From: Pseudomonas palleroniana
Lineage (GTDB): Bacteria; Pseudomonadota; Gammaproteobacteria; Pseudomonadales; Pseudomonadaceae
Assembly (NCBI RefSeq): GCF_003031675.1
Contig: NZ_PYWX01000034.1
Span: 1 to 64,000 of the forward strand
Length of the DNA: 64,000 nt
Direction of reading: 5' to 3'
Part shown: one piece after another, positions 54,970 through 64,000 of the stretch
Layout: every line of letters starts with the position of its first letter
How positions within the stretch are numbered: the first letter of the stretch is position 1
Notes under the pieces: generated by a model
Seen by the model: the letters and a program-made list of their open reading frames with translations, nothing else
Told to the model about the DNA's origin: nothing
Databases searched by the model: none
Position numbers and translations under genes: made by a program

Positions 54970-56640
54970 ATGACCGAGCCAGAAGACCCCAGCCGTGAGC
55001 GTCTCAAGCACCATTTTGCCCAGCGGGTAATTCATCAGGCACGTCAAATTCTTGAGATCTGGCAACGCCTGCAACGCAGTGAATGGTCGAACGCCGATTT
55101 CTCCGAACTCAGCGAAGCCAACCTGCGCCTGCTGCGCTTCGCCGAGCGCTTCGAGCAGCCGGAGCACGGTCAGCTGGCACGGCATATCGGCGAGTCCCTG
55201 CAGGCCGTGGACGAAAATCGCGGGCGCTTGAGCAGCCAACTGATCACCGAACTCAACCGCCTGATGCAACGCCTGTCACGCACCGGCCTGCGCCAGGGCG
55301 ACCAGTTGGAACAAACCTTCCTGCCACCGATGCGCAAGCCGATCTACGTGATGTTGGCCGATCACGACCGCGCCGAGCGCTTGGCCAAGCAGCTGGAATT
55401 CTTTGGCATGAGCGCCCAATCCCTGGACAGCATCGCGGCTTTTCGGGCGTCCATGGCCGAGCGTCTGCCGTCCGCCATCGTGATGGATGTGGACTTCTGC
55501 GGCGAAGGCCAGGGCCTCAAGCTCGCCGCCGAAGCCCAGGAGGGCTTGGAGCAAAAGCTGCCGCTGCTGTTTTTCAGTTTGCATGAAACCGACACCCCGA
55601 CCCGCCTGGCCGCCGTGCGCGCCGGCGGCCAGGAGTTCCTCACCGGCACGCTGGAAGCCTCAAGCCTGCTGGAAAAGATCGAAGTGCTGACCTGCGTTGC
55701 CCAGTACGAACCCTATAAAGTCCTGATCATCGATGACTCACGCGCCCAGGCATTGCACACTGAGCGGCTGCTCAACAGTGCCGGTATCGTCACCCGCACC
55801 CTGATCGAACCGATCCAGGCCATGGCTGAACTGGCGGATTTCCAGCCAGACCTGATCATCCTCGACATGTACATGCCCGCCTGCACCGGCACCGAACTGG
55901 CCAAGGTGATCCGCCACAACGACCGCTACGTCAGCGTGCCGATCATTTACCTGTCGGCCGAGGATGACCTGGACAAACAGCTGGATGCCATGAGCGAAGG
56001 CGGCGACGACTTCCTCACCAAACCGATCAAGCCGCGCCACCTGATCACCACCGTGCGCAACCGCGCCGCGCGTGCGCGCAACTTGAAGGCGCGGATGGTG
56101 CGCGACAGCCTGACCGGCCTGTATAACCACACCCATATCCTGCAACTGCTCGAAGACTGCAGCTTCCGCGCGCGCCGCGAGAACAAGCCGTTGAGCTTCG
56201 CCATGCTCGATATCGACCATTTCAAACGGGTCAATGACAGCCACGGCCACCCTATGGGCGACCGCGTGATCAAGAGCCTGGCGCTGTTTCTCAAGCAGCG
56301 CTTGCGCAAGACCGACTATATCGGGCGCTACGGCGGTGAAGAGTTCGCCATCGTGATGCCCGACACCGACCTGGAATCGGCCTGCAAGGTACTGGATGAA
56401 ATCCGCGGGCGTTTTGCCGAAATTCACTACCCGGCCCAACCCCAGGATTTGTGGTGCACCTTCAGCGCCGGCCTGGTGGAATTGTGTGATGGCTCCGACA
56501 GTTTGATGATGGCCGCCCAGGCCGACGAGGCGCTGTACCGCGCCAAGGATGCCGGACGCAACCGCGTACTGGCCGCACGCACGACAAGGCAAAGTGCCAC
56601 TTTTTCACCGGAATCCACTGATTCCGTCATAACTATGTAA
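54970..56640 (+). CDS. gcbA: Diguanylate cyclase GcbA (two receivers plus GGDEF)
   Basis: A 556-residue response-regulator diguanylate cyclase. An N-terminal helical region (1-120) is followed by one degenerate receiver (about 128-245), a second receiver (about 253-370) with VLIIDDSRAQ, LDMYMPACTG and KPI, and a GGDEF domain (about 385-545) with active site GGEEF and an upstream RKTD I-site for c-di-GMP feedback. It makes c-di-GMP. GcbA of P. fluorescens promotes biofilm through flagellar and Lap adhesin control, and the gene order here matches. The ATG is the only reasonable start, although its AGGA is close. Confidence 0.85.
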   Translation: MTEPEDPSRERLKHHFAQRVIHQARQILEIWQRLQRSEWSNADFSELSEANLRLLRFAERFEQPEHGQLARHIGESLQAVDENRGRLSSQLITELNRLMQRLSRTGLRQGDQLEQTFLPPMRKPIYVMLADHDRAERLAKQLEFFGMSAQSLDSIAAFRASMAERLPSAIVMDVDFCGEGQGLKLAAEAQEGLEQKLPLLFFSLHETDTPTRLAAVRAGGQEFLTGTLEASSLLEKIEVLTCVAQYEPYKVLIIDDSRAQALHTERLLNSAGIVTRTLIEPIQAMAELADFQPDLIILDMYMPACTGTELAKVIRHNDRYVSVPIIYLSAEDDLDKQLDAMSEGGDDFLTKPIKPRHLITTVRNRAARARNLKARMVRDSLTGLYNHTHILQLLEDCSFRARRENKPLSFAMLDIDHFKRVNDSHGHPMGDRVIKSLALFLKQRLRKTDYIGRYGGEEFAIVMPDTDLESACKVLDEIRGRFAEIHYPAQPQDLWCTFSAGLVELCDGSDSLMMAAQADEALYRAKDAGRNRVLAARTTRQSATFSPESTDSVITM

Positions 56641-56693
56641 TAGAAACGCAATAACTTCAGGCACTTATCTTTCGCCGTCGGTTGAAACCCCGC

Positions 56694-58655
56694 ATGCGCC
56701 TGAAGCTGCTGACCAATCTCAATACCCTTCTATTGGTGGCCGTGTGCCTGGCCTTGGGTGCGACACTCTGGTGGTCGCAACGGGCGCTGGAACGACCTTA
56801 CCTGTTGATGGAGCGTTATCTGGGTTTGTCCCAGACCTTTCAGAACCAGGCCGCGCGCAATATCGACGATTACCTGGCCAGCGGTGATGCCTTGCGCCTG
56901 AGCAGTGCCGGCCAGAGCCTGGAAAGCCTGCTGCAGCATCTGGATGACCTGCCGGCGGAGCTCGCGCAGAACCTGCGCCCCAGCCTCGTTGACCTTGATG
57001 CGTTCAGCAAAACCGACCTGCTGGCCGCCGGCAAACTGGCGGGTGACCCGCAAGCGCTGTTGCTGCAAGCCGAACGTGAAGTGGGTGCGAACCTGGAACA
57101 ACTGAGCCAGTACGCGATGGGCGTCAACTCGCCGGAGGCGGCGCGCTACCTGCCGCCGCTGCTGGACGCGTCCCAGCACCTGGGCAAATTATCCCTGGCC
57201 CGCGACAAGCTGGTCAGCAGCGGGCGCGCCGAACTGGCCGACGATGTAGAGCGAGAGCTGGCCAGCATCCGCACCCAGGCCGAACGGTTGGCGCAATTGC
57301 CCTTGCTGGGCGTCAAGGCCAGTAGCGAATCCAGCGCCGATGACTTCTCCGCCATGATGGGCCTGGAAAACAACGAAAAGACCGAAGCACAAGACACCGG
57401 CGTCGACCTCAAGCGCGAACTCAACAGCCTGCTGACCCGCTACCCGGCCGAACTCAAGCGCACCCGCGAGCAGATCCGGCAACGGGCCGACCTCGCCACG
57501 GCCACCCATTTGAAAATCGCCGCCGTGCAGCAAGCCATCGCCGGCCTGGAGCCCGTGGTGCGTGCGCAACACGGCAAGATCCAAGGCGAAGTGCGCTTGA
57601 TGCAGGGCGTGATGATCGGTCTGATCCTGCTGATCGCCTTGTTGATCGATACCCTGCAACGGCGCCTGGCGCGGGTGCTGACCCATCTCGCCCCGGCGCT
57701 TTCGACCTGGGCCGAAGGCGACTTCGGCCAACCGATCGCCCTGGGCAAGACCAACCGCGAACTGCACGACATCGAAGCCTCCCTGAACCGTCTGCGCGCC
57801 TACCTGGTGGACTTGGTCGGCACCATTCGCGGCAATGCCGAGGAAGTTGCCGGCACCAGCCGTACCCTCGCCGAGCTGAGCAGCGGCCTGCACGACGGAG
57901 CCGAGCGTCAGGCGGGCGATACGGCGCAGATTCGTGACTCCCTGGGCGAGCTGGAAGCCACCATCCAGCAAGTGGCGGGTGATGCAAGCCAGGCCGCCGA
58001 CGCCAGCCGCAGCGCGGGCCAGGCTGTGGAACAGGGTCAACGGGTGATCGGCTTGAGCCTCACCGGGCTGCATTCGCTGGTCGGCGAAGTGCAGCAAAAT
58101 GCGCAGATGATCGAAAAACTTGCCGAGGAGTCCGCCACGATTGGCGGCGTGCTGACGGTGATCCGCTCGATTGCCGACCAGACCAACCTGCTCGCGCTCA
58201 ACGCTGCCATCGAGGCCGCCCGCGCGGGTGAGGCCGGGCGCGGGTTTGCCGTGGTCGCCGATGAGGTGCGCTCCCTGGCCCAACGCACGGCGGGCGCCAC
58301 GGCGCAAATCCAGGACCTGATCGCCGGCCTGCAAACCGCCGCCCACCAATCGGTGCAAGGCATGCGCGCCCAGGTCGAACACGCCGAAGCCACAGCCCAG
58401 CAAGCCCAGGCGGCGGATGGCGCGCTGGATGAAATCGTCGGGGCGATCCAGACCATCTCCGACACAGCAGTGCGCATCGCCGATGTGACGGCACAACAGA
58501 GCGGCGCCGTCAGTGAGATTCGCGATAACAGCGAGCGGATTCACCAGCTGGGTGAGGATAACCTGCAGCGCATCGGCCAAGGGCGCAGTCAGGGTGAGCA
58601 CTTGCTGGTGCTGGGAGGCCAGCTGAATACGGCAGTCAAAGCCTTCCGCGTCTAA
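56694..58655 (+). CDS. ctpL: Methyl-accepting chemotaxis protein, CtpL-like
   Basis: A 653-residue chemoreceptor. First membrane helix near the N-terminus ([19 protein letters not shown]), a long helical periplasmic sensor region, the second helix ([20 protein letters not shown]), a HAMP-like segment, and a signalling domain with the conserved hairpin [20 protein letters not shown]. The position between gcbA and aroQ matches P. aeruginosa ctpL, a phosphate-starvation taxis receptor, so I use that name with reserve. No Pho box is seen upstream. The ATG at 56694 was chosen over a TTG 12 bases upstream. Confidence 0.8.
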   Translation: MRLKLLTNLNTLLLVAVCLALGATLWWSQRALERPYLLMERYLGLSQTFQNQAARNIDDYLASGDALRLSSAGQSLESLLQHLDDLPAELAQNLRPSLVDLDAFSKTDLLAAGKLAGDPQALLLQAEREVGANLEQLSQYAMGVNSPEAARYLPPLLDASQHLGKLSLARDKLVSSGRAELADDVERELASIRTQAERLAQLPLLGVKASSESSADDFSAMMGLENNEKTEAQDTGVDLKRELNSLLTRYPAELKRTREQIRQRADLATATHLKIAAVQQAIAGLEPVVRAQHGKIQGEVRLMQGVMIGLILLIALLIDTLQRRLARVLTHLAPALSTWAEGDFGQPIALGKTNRELHDIEASLNRLRAYLVDLVGTIRGNAEEVAGTSRTLAELSSGLHDGAERQAGDTAQIRDSLGELEATIQQVAGDASQAADASRSAGQAVEQGQRVIGLSLTGLHSLVGEVQQNAQMIEKLAEESATIGGVLTVIRSIADQTNLLALNAAIEAARAGEAGRGFAVVADEVRSLAQRTAGATAQIQDLIAGLQTAAHQSVQGMRAQVEHAEATAQQAQAADGALDEIVGAIQTISDTAVRIADVTAQQSGAVSEIRDNSERIHQLGEDNLQRIGQGRSQGEHLLVLGGQLNTAVKAFRV

Positions 58656-58673
58656 CGCCATATGAGGATAAAT

Positions 58674-58760
58674 GTGGGAGGGGGCTTGCTCCCGATTGCG
58701 GAGTGTCAGTCTCAGTATCCATGACTGATCCACCGCTATCGGGAGCAAGCCCCCTCCCAC
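58674..58760. repeat. REPIN of the GTGGGAGGGGGCTT type
   Basis: Perfect 23-base inverted arms (GTGGGAGGGGGCTTGCTCCC start 58674; complement ends 58760). Same type as 21691-21783. Confidence 0.87.
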
Positions 58761-58938
58761 AGTTGATGTTCGTTGGATTCGGAGTGTGTCGCCAATGACC
58801 GGATCCTGCGGCGCAGTCACAAACTTTGCGCTATCCTCGCTAATCGTGCCGCCTACTGCATAGAACTGGACAGTCACAAAGGCTTTGCGGCATAGTCGCC
58901 GGGTTCTGCCGTACCCCATCCATAACAAGGAACAGCCG

Positions 58939-59394
58939 ATGGCGACCTTACTGGTTCTTCACGGACCCAACCTGAACCTGCTCGGCACCCGCGAACCGGG
59001 CGTCTATGGGGCAGTGACCCTGGATCAGATCAACCTTGATCTTGAGCGACGGGCCCGTGAAGCCGGCCACCATCTGCTCTACCTGCAAAGCAATGCCGAG
59101 TACGAATTGATTGATCGCATCCATGCCGCACGCGGTGAAGGCGTGGACTTTATCCTGATCAATCCCGCCGCTTTTACACACACAAGCGTTGCATTACGTG
59201 ACGCATTGCTGGCGGTGAGCATCCCATTCATCGAAGTGCATTTGTCCAACGTGCATAAACGCGAAGCTTTCCGCCATCACTCTTATTTCTCCGACGTAGC
59301 GGTAGGAGTGATCTGCGGCCTTGGCGCCAGCGGTTACCGACTGGCCCTGGAGGCCGCCCTGGAACAACTTGAACAACCGGCCAAGCGCCCCTGA
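58939..59394 (+). CDS. aroQ: Type II 3-dehydroquinate dehydratase AroQ
   Basis: A 151-residue shikimate-pathway enzyme converting 3-dehydroquinate to 3-dehydroshikimate. The lid and catalytic tyrosine are in [17 protein letters not shown] (Tyr23), and further active-site segments are [17 protein letters not shown] and [22 protein letters not shown] precedes the ATG. It lies 24 bases upstream of accB, the usual Pseudomonas aroQ-accB-accC order. Confidence 0.94.
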   Translation: MATLLVLHGPNLNLLGTREPGVYGAVTLDQINLDLERRAREAGHHLLYLQSNAEYELIDRIHAARGEGVDFILINPAAFTHTSVALRDALLAVSIPFIEVHLSNVHKREAFRHHSYFSDVAVGVICGLGASGYRLALEAALEQLEQPAKRP

Positions 59395-59418
59395 CCGACC
59401 CTTGGGAGTTGATGATTC

Positions 59419-59880
59419 ATGGATATCCGTAAAGTTAAGAAACTGATCGAACTGCTGGAAGAATCCGGTATCGACGAGCTGGAAATCAAGGAAGGCGAAG
59501 AGTCCGTACGCATCAGCCGTCACAGCAAGACGCCGGCCCAGCCGTACTACGCGCCACAAATGCAGGCACCGGCTGCCGCACCTGCTCCGGCCGCCGCACC
59601 CGCTGCCGCTGCTGCACCTGCCGCCCCAGCCGCTCCTGCGCTGAACGGTTTCGTGGTCAAGTCGCCAATGGTCGGTACTTTCTACCGTACCCCGGCACCG
59701 GGTTCGCCAGCCTTCGTTGAAGTCGGCAAAACCGTGAAAGTGGGCGACACCATCTGCATCGTTGAAGCGATGAAGATGATGAACCACATCACCGCTGAAA
59801 AAGCCGGCGTCATTGAATCCATCCTGGTAGAAAACGGTCAGCCGGTTGAGTACGACCAGCCGCTGTTCACCATCGTTTGA
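59419..59880 (+). CDS. accB: Biotin carboxyl carrier protein AccB
   Basis: The 153-residue BCCP of acetyl-CoA carboxylase. An N-terminal dimerisation segment, a flexible Ala/Pro-rich linker (about residues 50-73) and the C-terminal biotinyl domain with the biotinylation site EAMKM (Lys119). It carries the carboxybiotin between AccC and the AccAD transferase in fatty acid synthesis. It is followed after 17 bases by accC. Confidence 0.95.
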   Translation: MDIRKVKKLIELLEESGIDELEIKEGEESVRISRHSKTPAQPYYAPQMQAPAAAPAPAAAPAAAAAPAAPAAPALNGFVVKSPMVGTFYRTPAPGSPAFVEVGKTVKVGDTICIVEAMKMMNHITAEKAGVIESILVENGQPVEYDQPLFTIV

Positions 59881-59897
59881 ACCGCGGAGCGCCTTCG

Positions 59898-61259
59898 ATG
59901 TTGAAACCTGCGAAGAAACTGCAAAAAGTCCTGATCGCCAACCGCGGCGAGATCGCGCTGCGTATCCTGCGCGCCTGTAAGGAAGAGGGCATCAAGACCG
60001 TCGCTGTTTACTCGACGGCCGATACCGAATTGATGCACGTGAAGCTGGCGGACGAAAGCATTTGCATCGGCCCGCCACTGGCCTCGAACTCGTACCTGAA
60101 AGTCTCCAACATCATCGCGGCCGCGGAAGTGACCGGCGCTGATGGCATCCACCCGGGCTACGGCTTCCTCGCGGAAAACGCCGACTTCGCCGAACAGGTG
60201 GAAAAATCCGGCTTCGCCTTCATTGGCCCCAAAGCCGACACCATCCGCCTGATGGGCGACAAGGTGTCGGCCAAGGACGCGATGATTGCGACCGGCGTGC
60301 CAACCGTTCCAGGTTCTGATGGCCCGCTGCCTGAAGACGAGGAAACCGCCCTGCGCATCGGTCGCGAAGTCGGTTACCCGGTGATCATCAAAGCCGCTGG
60401 TGGTGGTGGTGGTCGGGGCATGCGTGTGGTGCACAAGGAAGAAGACCTGATCGAAGCGGCCAAACAGACCCGCGCCGAAGCCGGTGCCTGGTTCGGCAAC
60501 TCGATGGTCTACCTGGAAAAGTACCTGACCAACCCACGTCACGTGGAAGTGCAGGTACTCTCCGACGGCCAGGGCAACGCCGTCCATTTGGGCGACCGCG
60601 ATTGCTCGCTGCAACGTCGTCACCAGAAGGTACTGGAAGAAGCTCCGGCACCGGGCCTGGACGAAAAGGCTCGCCAGGAAGTGCTGGCTCGCTGCGTCAA
60701 GGCGTGCATCGACATCAACTACCGTGGCGCCGGCACCTTCGAGTTCCTCTACGAGAACGGCCGCTTCTACTTCATCGAGATGAACACTCGTGTGCAGGTA
60801 GAGCATCCGGTCACGGAGATGGTCACCGGTGTCGACATCGTCAAGGAGATGCTCAGCATCGCCGCTGGCAACAAGCTGTCCTTCACCCAGGACGACGTGA
60901 AGATCCACGGTCACTCCCTGGAGTGCCGGATCAACGCCGAAGACCCGAAAACCTTTATCCCAAGTCCGGGCCTGGTCAAGCATTTCCATGCTCCCGGCGG
61001 CAACGGCGTTCGCGTCGACTCGCACCTGTACAGCGGCTACAAGGTTCCGTCCAACTACGACTCGCTGATCGGCAAGCTGATCACCTGGGGCGCGACCCGC
61101 GACGAGGCCATGGCCCGCATGCGTAACGCCCTGGACGAAATCGTGGTCGACGGCATCAAGACCAACGTCCCCCTGCATCGGGACCTGGTTCGTGATGAAG
61201 GCTTCTGCGAAGGTGGTGTAAACATTCACTACCTGGAACACAAGCTGGCCAACCAGTAA
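59898..61259 (+). CDS. accC: Acetyl-CoA carboxylase biotin carboxylase AccC
   Basis: A 453-residue biotin carboxylase with ATP-grasp fold: N-terminal [18 protein letters not shown], the glycine-rich ATP loop [13 protein letters not shown], and [16 protein letters not shown] with metal-binding glutamate. It carboxylates AccB-bound biotin using ATP and bicarbonate. GCGGAG precedes the ATG at 59898. It ends the aroQ-accB-accC operon at a strong terminator. Confidence 0.95.
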   Translation: MLKPAKKLQKVLIANRGEIALRILRACKEEGIKTVAVYSTADTELMHVKLADESICIGPPLASNSYLKVSNIIAAAEVTGADGIHPGYGFLAENADFAEQVEKSGFAFIGPKADTIRLMGDKVSAKDAMIATGVPTVPGSDGPLPEDEETALRIGREVGYPVIIKAAGGGGGRGMRVVHKEEDLIEAAKQTRAEAGAWFGNSMVYLEKYLTNPRHVEVQVLSDGQGNAVHLGDRDCSLQRRHQKVLEEAPAPGLDEKARQEVLARCVKACIDINYRGAGTFEFLYENGRFYFIEMNTRVQVEHPVTEMVTGVDIVKEMLSIAAGNKLSFTQDDVKIHGHSLECRINAEDPKTFIPSPGLVKHFHAPGGNGVRVDSHLYSGYKVPSNYDSLIGKLITWGATRDEAMARMRNALDEIVVDGIKTNVPLHRDLVRDEGFCEGGVNIHYLEHKLANQ

Positions 61260-61269
61260 GTGCTCTACC

Positions 61270-61302
61270 CAACAAAGCCGCCTTCGGGCGGCTTTGTTGT
61301 TT
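61270..61302 (+). terminator. Rho-independent terminator of aroQ-accB-accC
   Basis: A perfect 13-pair stem CAACAAAGCCGCC / GGCGGCTTTGTTG with a TTCG tetraloop, followed by TTTC, 10 bases past the accC stop. Confidence 0.85.
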
Positions 61303-61317
61303 CTGGCCTGCTGATGT

Positions 61318-61385
61318 GATCGTTCCCACGCTCCGCGTGGGAATGCATCTTGTGACGCTCCGCGTCACGAACGCGGGAACGATCG
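61318..61385. repeat. REP-like double-hairpin repeat
   Basis: Outer arms GATCGTTCCC and GGGAACGATC enclose two small hairpins (CCCACGCTCCGCGTGGG at 61325 and GTGACGCTCCGCGTCAC at 61352), both with an ACGCTCCGCGT core. Similar intergenic repeats are common in Pseudomonas. Confidence 0.75.
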
Positions 61386-61478
61386 TCGGCACAGTCGTCT
61401 TCTGCCCGCCTCTCGCGTAAACTTGCGCGCTTTCGCGACACATGTAGTCGTACACTCATTTTTTCAAAGGTGCCCGCC

Positions 61479-62357
61479 ATGCCTTGGCTGCAAGTCCGTC
61501 TCGCCATCAGCCCAGAACAAGCCGAAACCTATGAAGACGCTTTCCTCGAAGTAGGCGCCGTTTCGGTCACGTTCATGGACGCCGAAGACCAGCCGATCTT
61601 CGAACCCGAACTCAACACCACGCCGCTGTGGTCCCACACCCACCTGCTGGCGCTATTCGAAGACGGCACCGATGCCGCCAGCGTGCTGGCCCATATGGAA
61701 TTGCTCACCGGTAGCCCGCTGCCGGAGCATCACAGCGAAGTGATCGAAGACCAGGATTGGGAACGCAGCTGGATGGACAACTTCCAGCCAATGCGTTTCG
61801 GCCAGCGCCTGTGGATCGTGCCGAGCTGGCACGCCGCACCGGAGCCTGGCGCCGTCAACCTGCTGCTGGACCCGGGCCTGGCGTTCGGCACCGGCACCCA
61901 CCCCACCACTGCGCTGTGCCTGGAATGGCTGGACGGCCAGGACCTCACCGACTGCAACGTACTGGACTTCGGCTGCGGCTCGGGGATTCTGGCGATTGCC
62001 GCGCTGTTGCTGGGCGCCAAGCAAGCCGTGGGCACCGACATCGACGTGCAAGCCCTGGAAGCCTCCCGCGATAACGCGGGGCGCAACCACATTGCCGAGG
62101 ACAAATTCCCGCTCTACCTGCCGGAGCAATTGCCCCAGGTGCAGGCCGACGTGCTGGTGGCCAACATCCTCGCCGGACCGCTGGTTGCCCTGGCGCCGCA
62201 ACTGTCGAGCCTGGTCAAGCCGGGCGGCCGCCTGGCGTTGTCGGGCATCCTGGCCGAGCAAGGCGAGGATGTCGCCGCCGCTTACGCCGAGGATTTCGAA
62301 CTGGACCCGATCGCCAATCGTGATGGTTGGGTACGCATCAGCGGTCGTCGGCGCTAG
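61479..62357 (+). CDS. prmA: Ribosomal protein L11 methyltransferase PrmA
   Basis: A 292-residue class I methyltransferase that trimethylates ribosomal protein L11. N-terminal substrate-recognition domain, then [15 protein letters not shown], the SAM motif [19 protein letters not shown] and VANILAGPL. The ATG at 61479 follows AAAGG. The DUF3426 gene starts 30 bases downstream, likely in the same transcript. Confidence 0.93.
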   Translation: MPWLQVRLAISPEQAETYEDAFLEVGAVSVTFMDAEDQPIFEPELNTTPLWSHTHLLALFEDGTDAASVLAHMELLTGSPLPEHHSEVIEDQDWERSWMDNFQPMRFGQRLWIVPSWHAAPEPGAVNLLLDPGLAFGTGTHPTTALCLEWLDGQDLTDCNVLDFGCGSGILAIAALLLGAKQAVGTDIDVQALEASRDNAGRNHIAEDKFPLYLPEQLPQVQADVLVANILAGPLVALAPQLSSLVKPGGRLALSGILAEQGEDVAAAYAEDFELDPIANRDGWVRISGRRR

Positions 62358-62387
62358 AATGAGCGCTTGCCTGAATCGGATGGCCGC

Positions 62388-63623
62388 ATGACCGACAGTT
62401 TCGTCACCCAGTGCCCGCATTGCCAAGCCCGCTTTCGCGTCAGCCACGCCCAGTTGAGCGTGGCCCGTGGCGTGGTGCGCTGCGGCTCGTGCCTGCAAGT
62501 GTTCAACGCGGCTCGCCAGTTGCTGGAGCAACGCGCTCAAGCACCTGTAGCCGCACCTGCGCCGGAACCTGAACAACCGACCGCCGTCGAGGCAGCACCC
62601 GCGACGCCACGCGCCATCAGCCAGAAGCAGTGGACCGCCGAAGTACTGGACCTGGATAACCTGGACCTGGACGAAGAACTGGCCAAGCTGGAACGCCGTG
62701 AGATTCAGCATACTCAGCCATTGAACGCAGAGCGCCGCCAGGCGGGCGCTGACCGCCGGCAAAAAGACGCCCTCAGCGCCAGCCGCGACACCGCCAAGGC
62801 GGAGGAAGAAAAATGGGCCGCCAGCCTGTTCAGCGAACCGCCGGAAGAACGCGCCCAAGCCAATGACGCCGAACCACCCTCTGCGACCCGGCAGCGCACC
62901 GAACCGTCCATGTCGCATCCTATCGACGATCTGGATGATGAACCGCCGCTGAGTTCAGGCCCTGAGGATGAGGTTTTCGACCCGCCCGTGACGCCGGTCA
63001 TCGACGAAGTGGAAGAGCCCGCGCCCGAAGAATCACAGCCGCGCCGCAAACAGGCACGGCCACAAGCAAGCGTTCACGACGACGTCCTCCAGGACCTGGA
63101 AGACGATCCGCTGCACCTTTATTCACAAAAACGTCCGTCAGGCTGGGGCCGTCGACTGCTCTGGCTGCTGCTGGTAGTAATCGCCGCCGGCGGCCTCGCC
63201 GGCCAGTACATCGCCTACCAATTCGACGACCTGTCGCGCCAGGATGCCTACCGCCCCTGGTTCCAGCAGTTGTGCCCGAAATTGGGATGTACGGTGCCAT
63301 CACGGGTCGACATTGCTCATATCAAGAGCAGCAACCTGGTGGTGCGCAGCCACCCGGAATTCGCCGGAGCACTGGTGGTGGATGCGATCATCTATAACCG
63401 TGCAACGTTCTCCCAGCCGTTTCCGCTGCTGGAACTGCGTTTCGCGGACCTGAACGGCAACCTGATCGCCAGTCGTCGCTTCAAACCCGCCGAATACCTG
63501 AGCGGCGAGCTGGCCGGTGTGAGCGAAATGCCCTCGCAGACCCCCATCCACATCTCCCTGGACATCCTCGACCCAGGCAATAAAGCCGTGAATTACAGCC
63601 TGAGCTTTCACTCGCCCGAGTGA
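62388..63623 (+). CDS. DUF3426 zinc-ribbon membrane protein
   Basis: A 411-residue protein. The N-terminal MJ0042-type zinc ribbon has CPHCQARF and CGSC (four cysteines), followed by a long acidic, proline-rich disordered segment, one membrane helix at about 258-278 (LLWLLLVVIAAGGLAGQYIA) and a C-terminal DUF3426 domain outside the membrane. The function is unknown. It always seems to lie between prmA and dusB in Pseudomonas. Confidence 0.83.
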   Translation: MTDSFVTQCPHCQARFRVSHAQLSVARGVVRCGSCLQVFNAARQLLEQRAQAPVAAPAPEPEQPTAVEAAPATPRAISQKQWTAEVLDLDNLDLDEELAKLERREIQHTQPLNAERRQAGADRRQKDALSASRDTAKAEEEKWAASLFSEPPEERAQANDAEPPSATRQRTEPSMSHPIDDLDDEPPLSSGPEDEVFDPPVTPVIDEVEEPAPEESQPRRKQARPQASVHDDVLQDLEDDPLHLYSQKRPSGWGRRLLWLLLVVIAAGGLAGQYIAYQFDDLSRQDAYRPWFQQLCPKLGCTVPSRVDIAHIKSSNLVVRSHPEFAGALVVDAIIYNRATFSQPFPLLELRFADLNGNLIASRRFKPAEYLSGELAGVSEMPSQTPIHISLDILDPGNKAVNYSLSFHSPE

Positions 63624-63808
63624 AGCGGTGCACAACCGAAGGTTTGGCGACGGATTATTGACTGCATCGCCGCCGACCAAACCGACGGCGATAAAGAAAT
63701 AGCTGCTCAGATTTTATCCAATTCAGCCTTTATCCAGTCATCGAGAGCGGGTATCATGCCAACCCTTTTTCGAACTCTAATGATCCGGCCCCACAACAGG
63801 GAAGTCCT

Positions 63809-64000
63809 ATGTCGGCGGTACGCATCGGCCCATACACATTGCAGAACGGCTTGATTCTCGCCCCAATGGCGGGCGTCACCGACCAGCCCTTTCGTCAGTT
63901 GTGCAAGCGTTTGGGCGCGGGTCTAGTAGTCTCGGAAATGGTCACCAGCGACATGAGCTTGTGGAATACCCGCAAATCGCGGATGCGCATGATCCACGAA
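63809..64000 (+). CDS. dusB: tRNA-dihydrouridine synthase DusB (N-terminal part)
   Basis: The first 64 codons of DusB, cut by the window edge. The FMN-binding start IGPYTLQNGLILAPMAGVTD and FRQLCKRLGAG, SEMVTSDM are typical. It reduces uridine to dihydrouridine in tRNA. GGGAAG precedes the ATG. In related genomes dusB is followed by fis, which would lie beyond the window. Confidence 0.88.
   Translation, partial: MSAVRIGPYTLQNGLILAPMAGVTDQPFRQLCKRLGAGLVVSEMVTSDMSLWNTRKSRMRMIHE

Noticed and set aside
63666..63692. Palindrome ATCGCCG-CCGACC...GACGGCGAT after the DUF3426 gene
   Set aside because: The stem has a mismatch and no T run follows; not a convincing terminator.

Overview
The window looks like chromosomal DNA of a Pseudomonas, most likely of the P. 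fluorescens group. It is GC-rich, its gene order matches blocks remembered from P. aeruginosa PAO1 (bau, cue/cop, Tad/Ppr, speA to dusB), and it carries several Pseudomonas-type REP/REPIN elements. I see no prophage, insertion sequence, CRISPR array or tRNA. The left edge cuts an rRNA operon leader: three tandem sigma70 promoters with GC-rich discriminators point out of the window on the minus strand. The right edge cuts dusB.

Layout. 0.4-4.3 kb: beta-alanine catabolism (bauA-bauC, with divergent LysR gene bauR). 4.4-11.8 kb: nucleobase transport and deamination (NCS2 permease, RutR-like TetR regulator, 8-oxoguanine deaminase, adenine deaminase), with a YigZ-family protein, an SDR and the antiporter ChaA. 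11.8-18 kb: accessory metabolism and efflux (two MFS carriers, ArsR and LysR regulators, quinol-monooxygenase-like protein, zinc-type alcohol dehydrogenase). 18.1-21.7 kb: copper homeostasis (copZ, a small exported protein, copA, cueR) with two recognisable CueR-type promoters and a REPIN in the predicted copZ leader. 21.8-26.4 kb: RIO-type kinase, then a thiolase divergent from a long FabG and a MaoC dehydratase.

26.7-45.9 kb is the most distinctive part, a surface-structure region. A Gly/Thr-rich repeat lipoprotein is followed by a TpsB/FhaC-type outer-membrane transporter. Next come tandem REPINs, a stand-alone response regulator and two tandem Flp pilins, then a complete Tad (Flp type IVb) pilus locus: rcpC-rcpA-tadZ-tadA-tadB-tadC-tadD-DUF3613, pprB, fppA, tadF, pprA and tadG. 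PprA (histidine kinase) and PprB (LuxR-type regulator) are the expected controllers. Similar direct-repeat motifs lie upstream of flp and of pprB, so one regulator may bind both.

46-64 kb is mostly conserved housekeeping: two DUF4136 lipoproteins, cmoM, a MazG-like pyrophosphohydrolase, a MATE pump, speA, a SUI1/YciH-like factor, a Nudix hydrolase, a DUF2333 protein, the diguanylate cyclase gcbA, a CtpL-like chemoreceptor, aroQ-accB-accC, prmA, a DUF3426 zinc-ribbon membrane protein and the start of dusB. All family assignments were made by reading motifs and from memory of the families; no database search was run.
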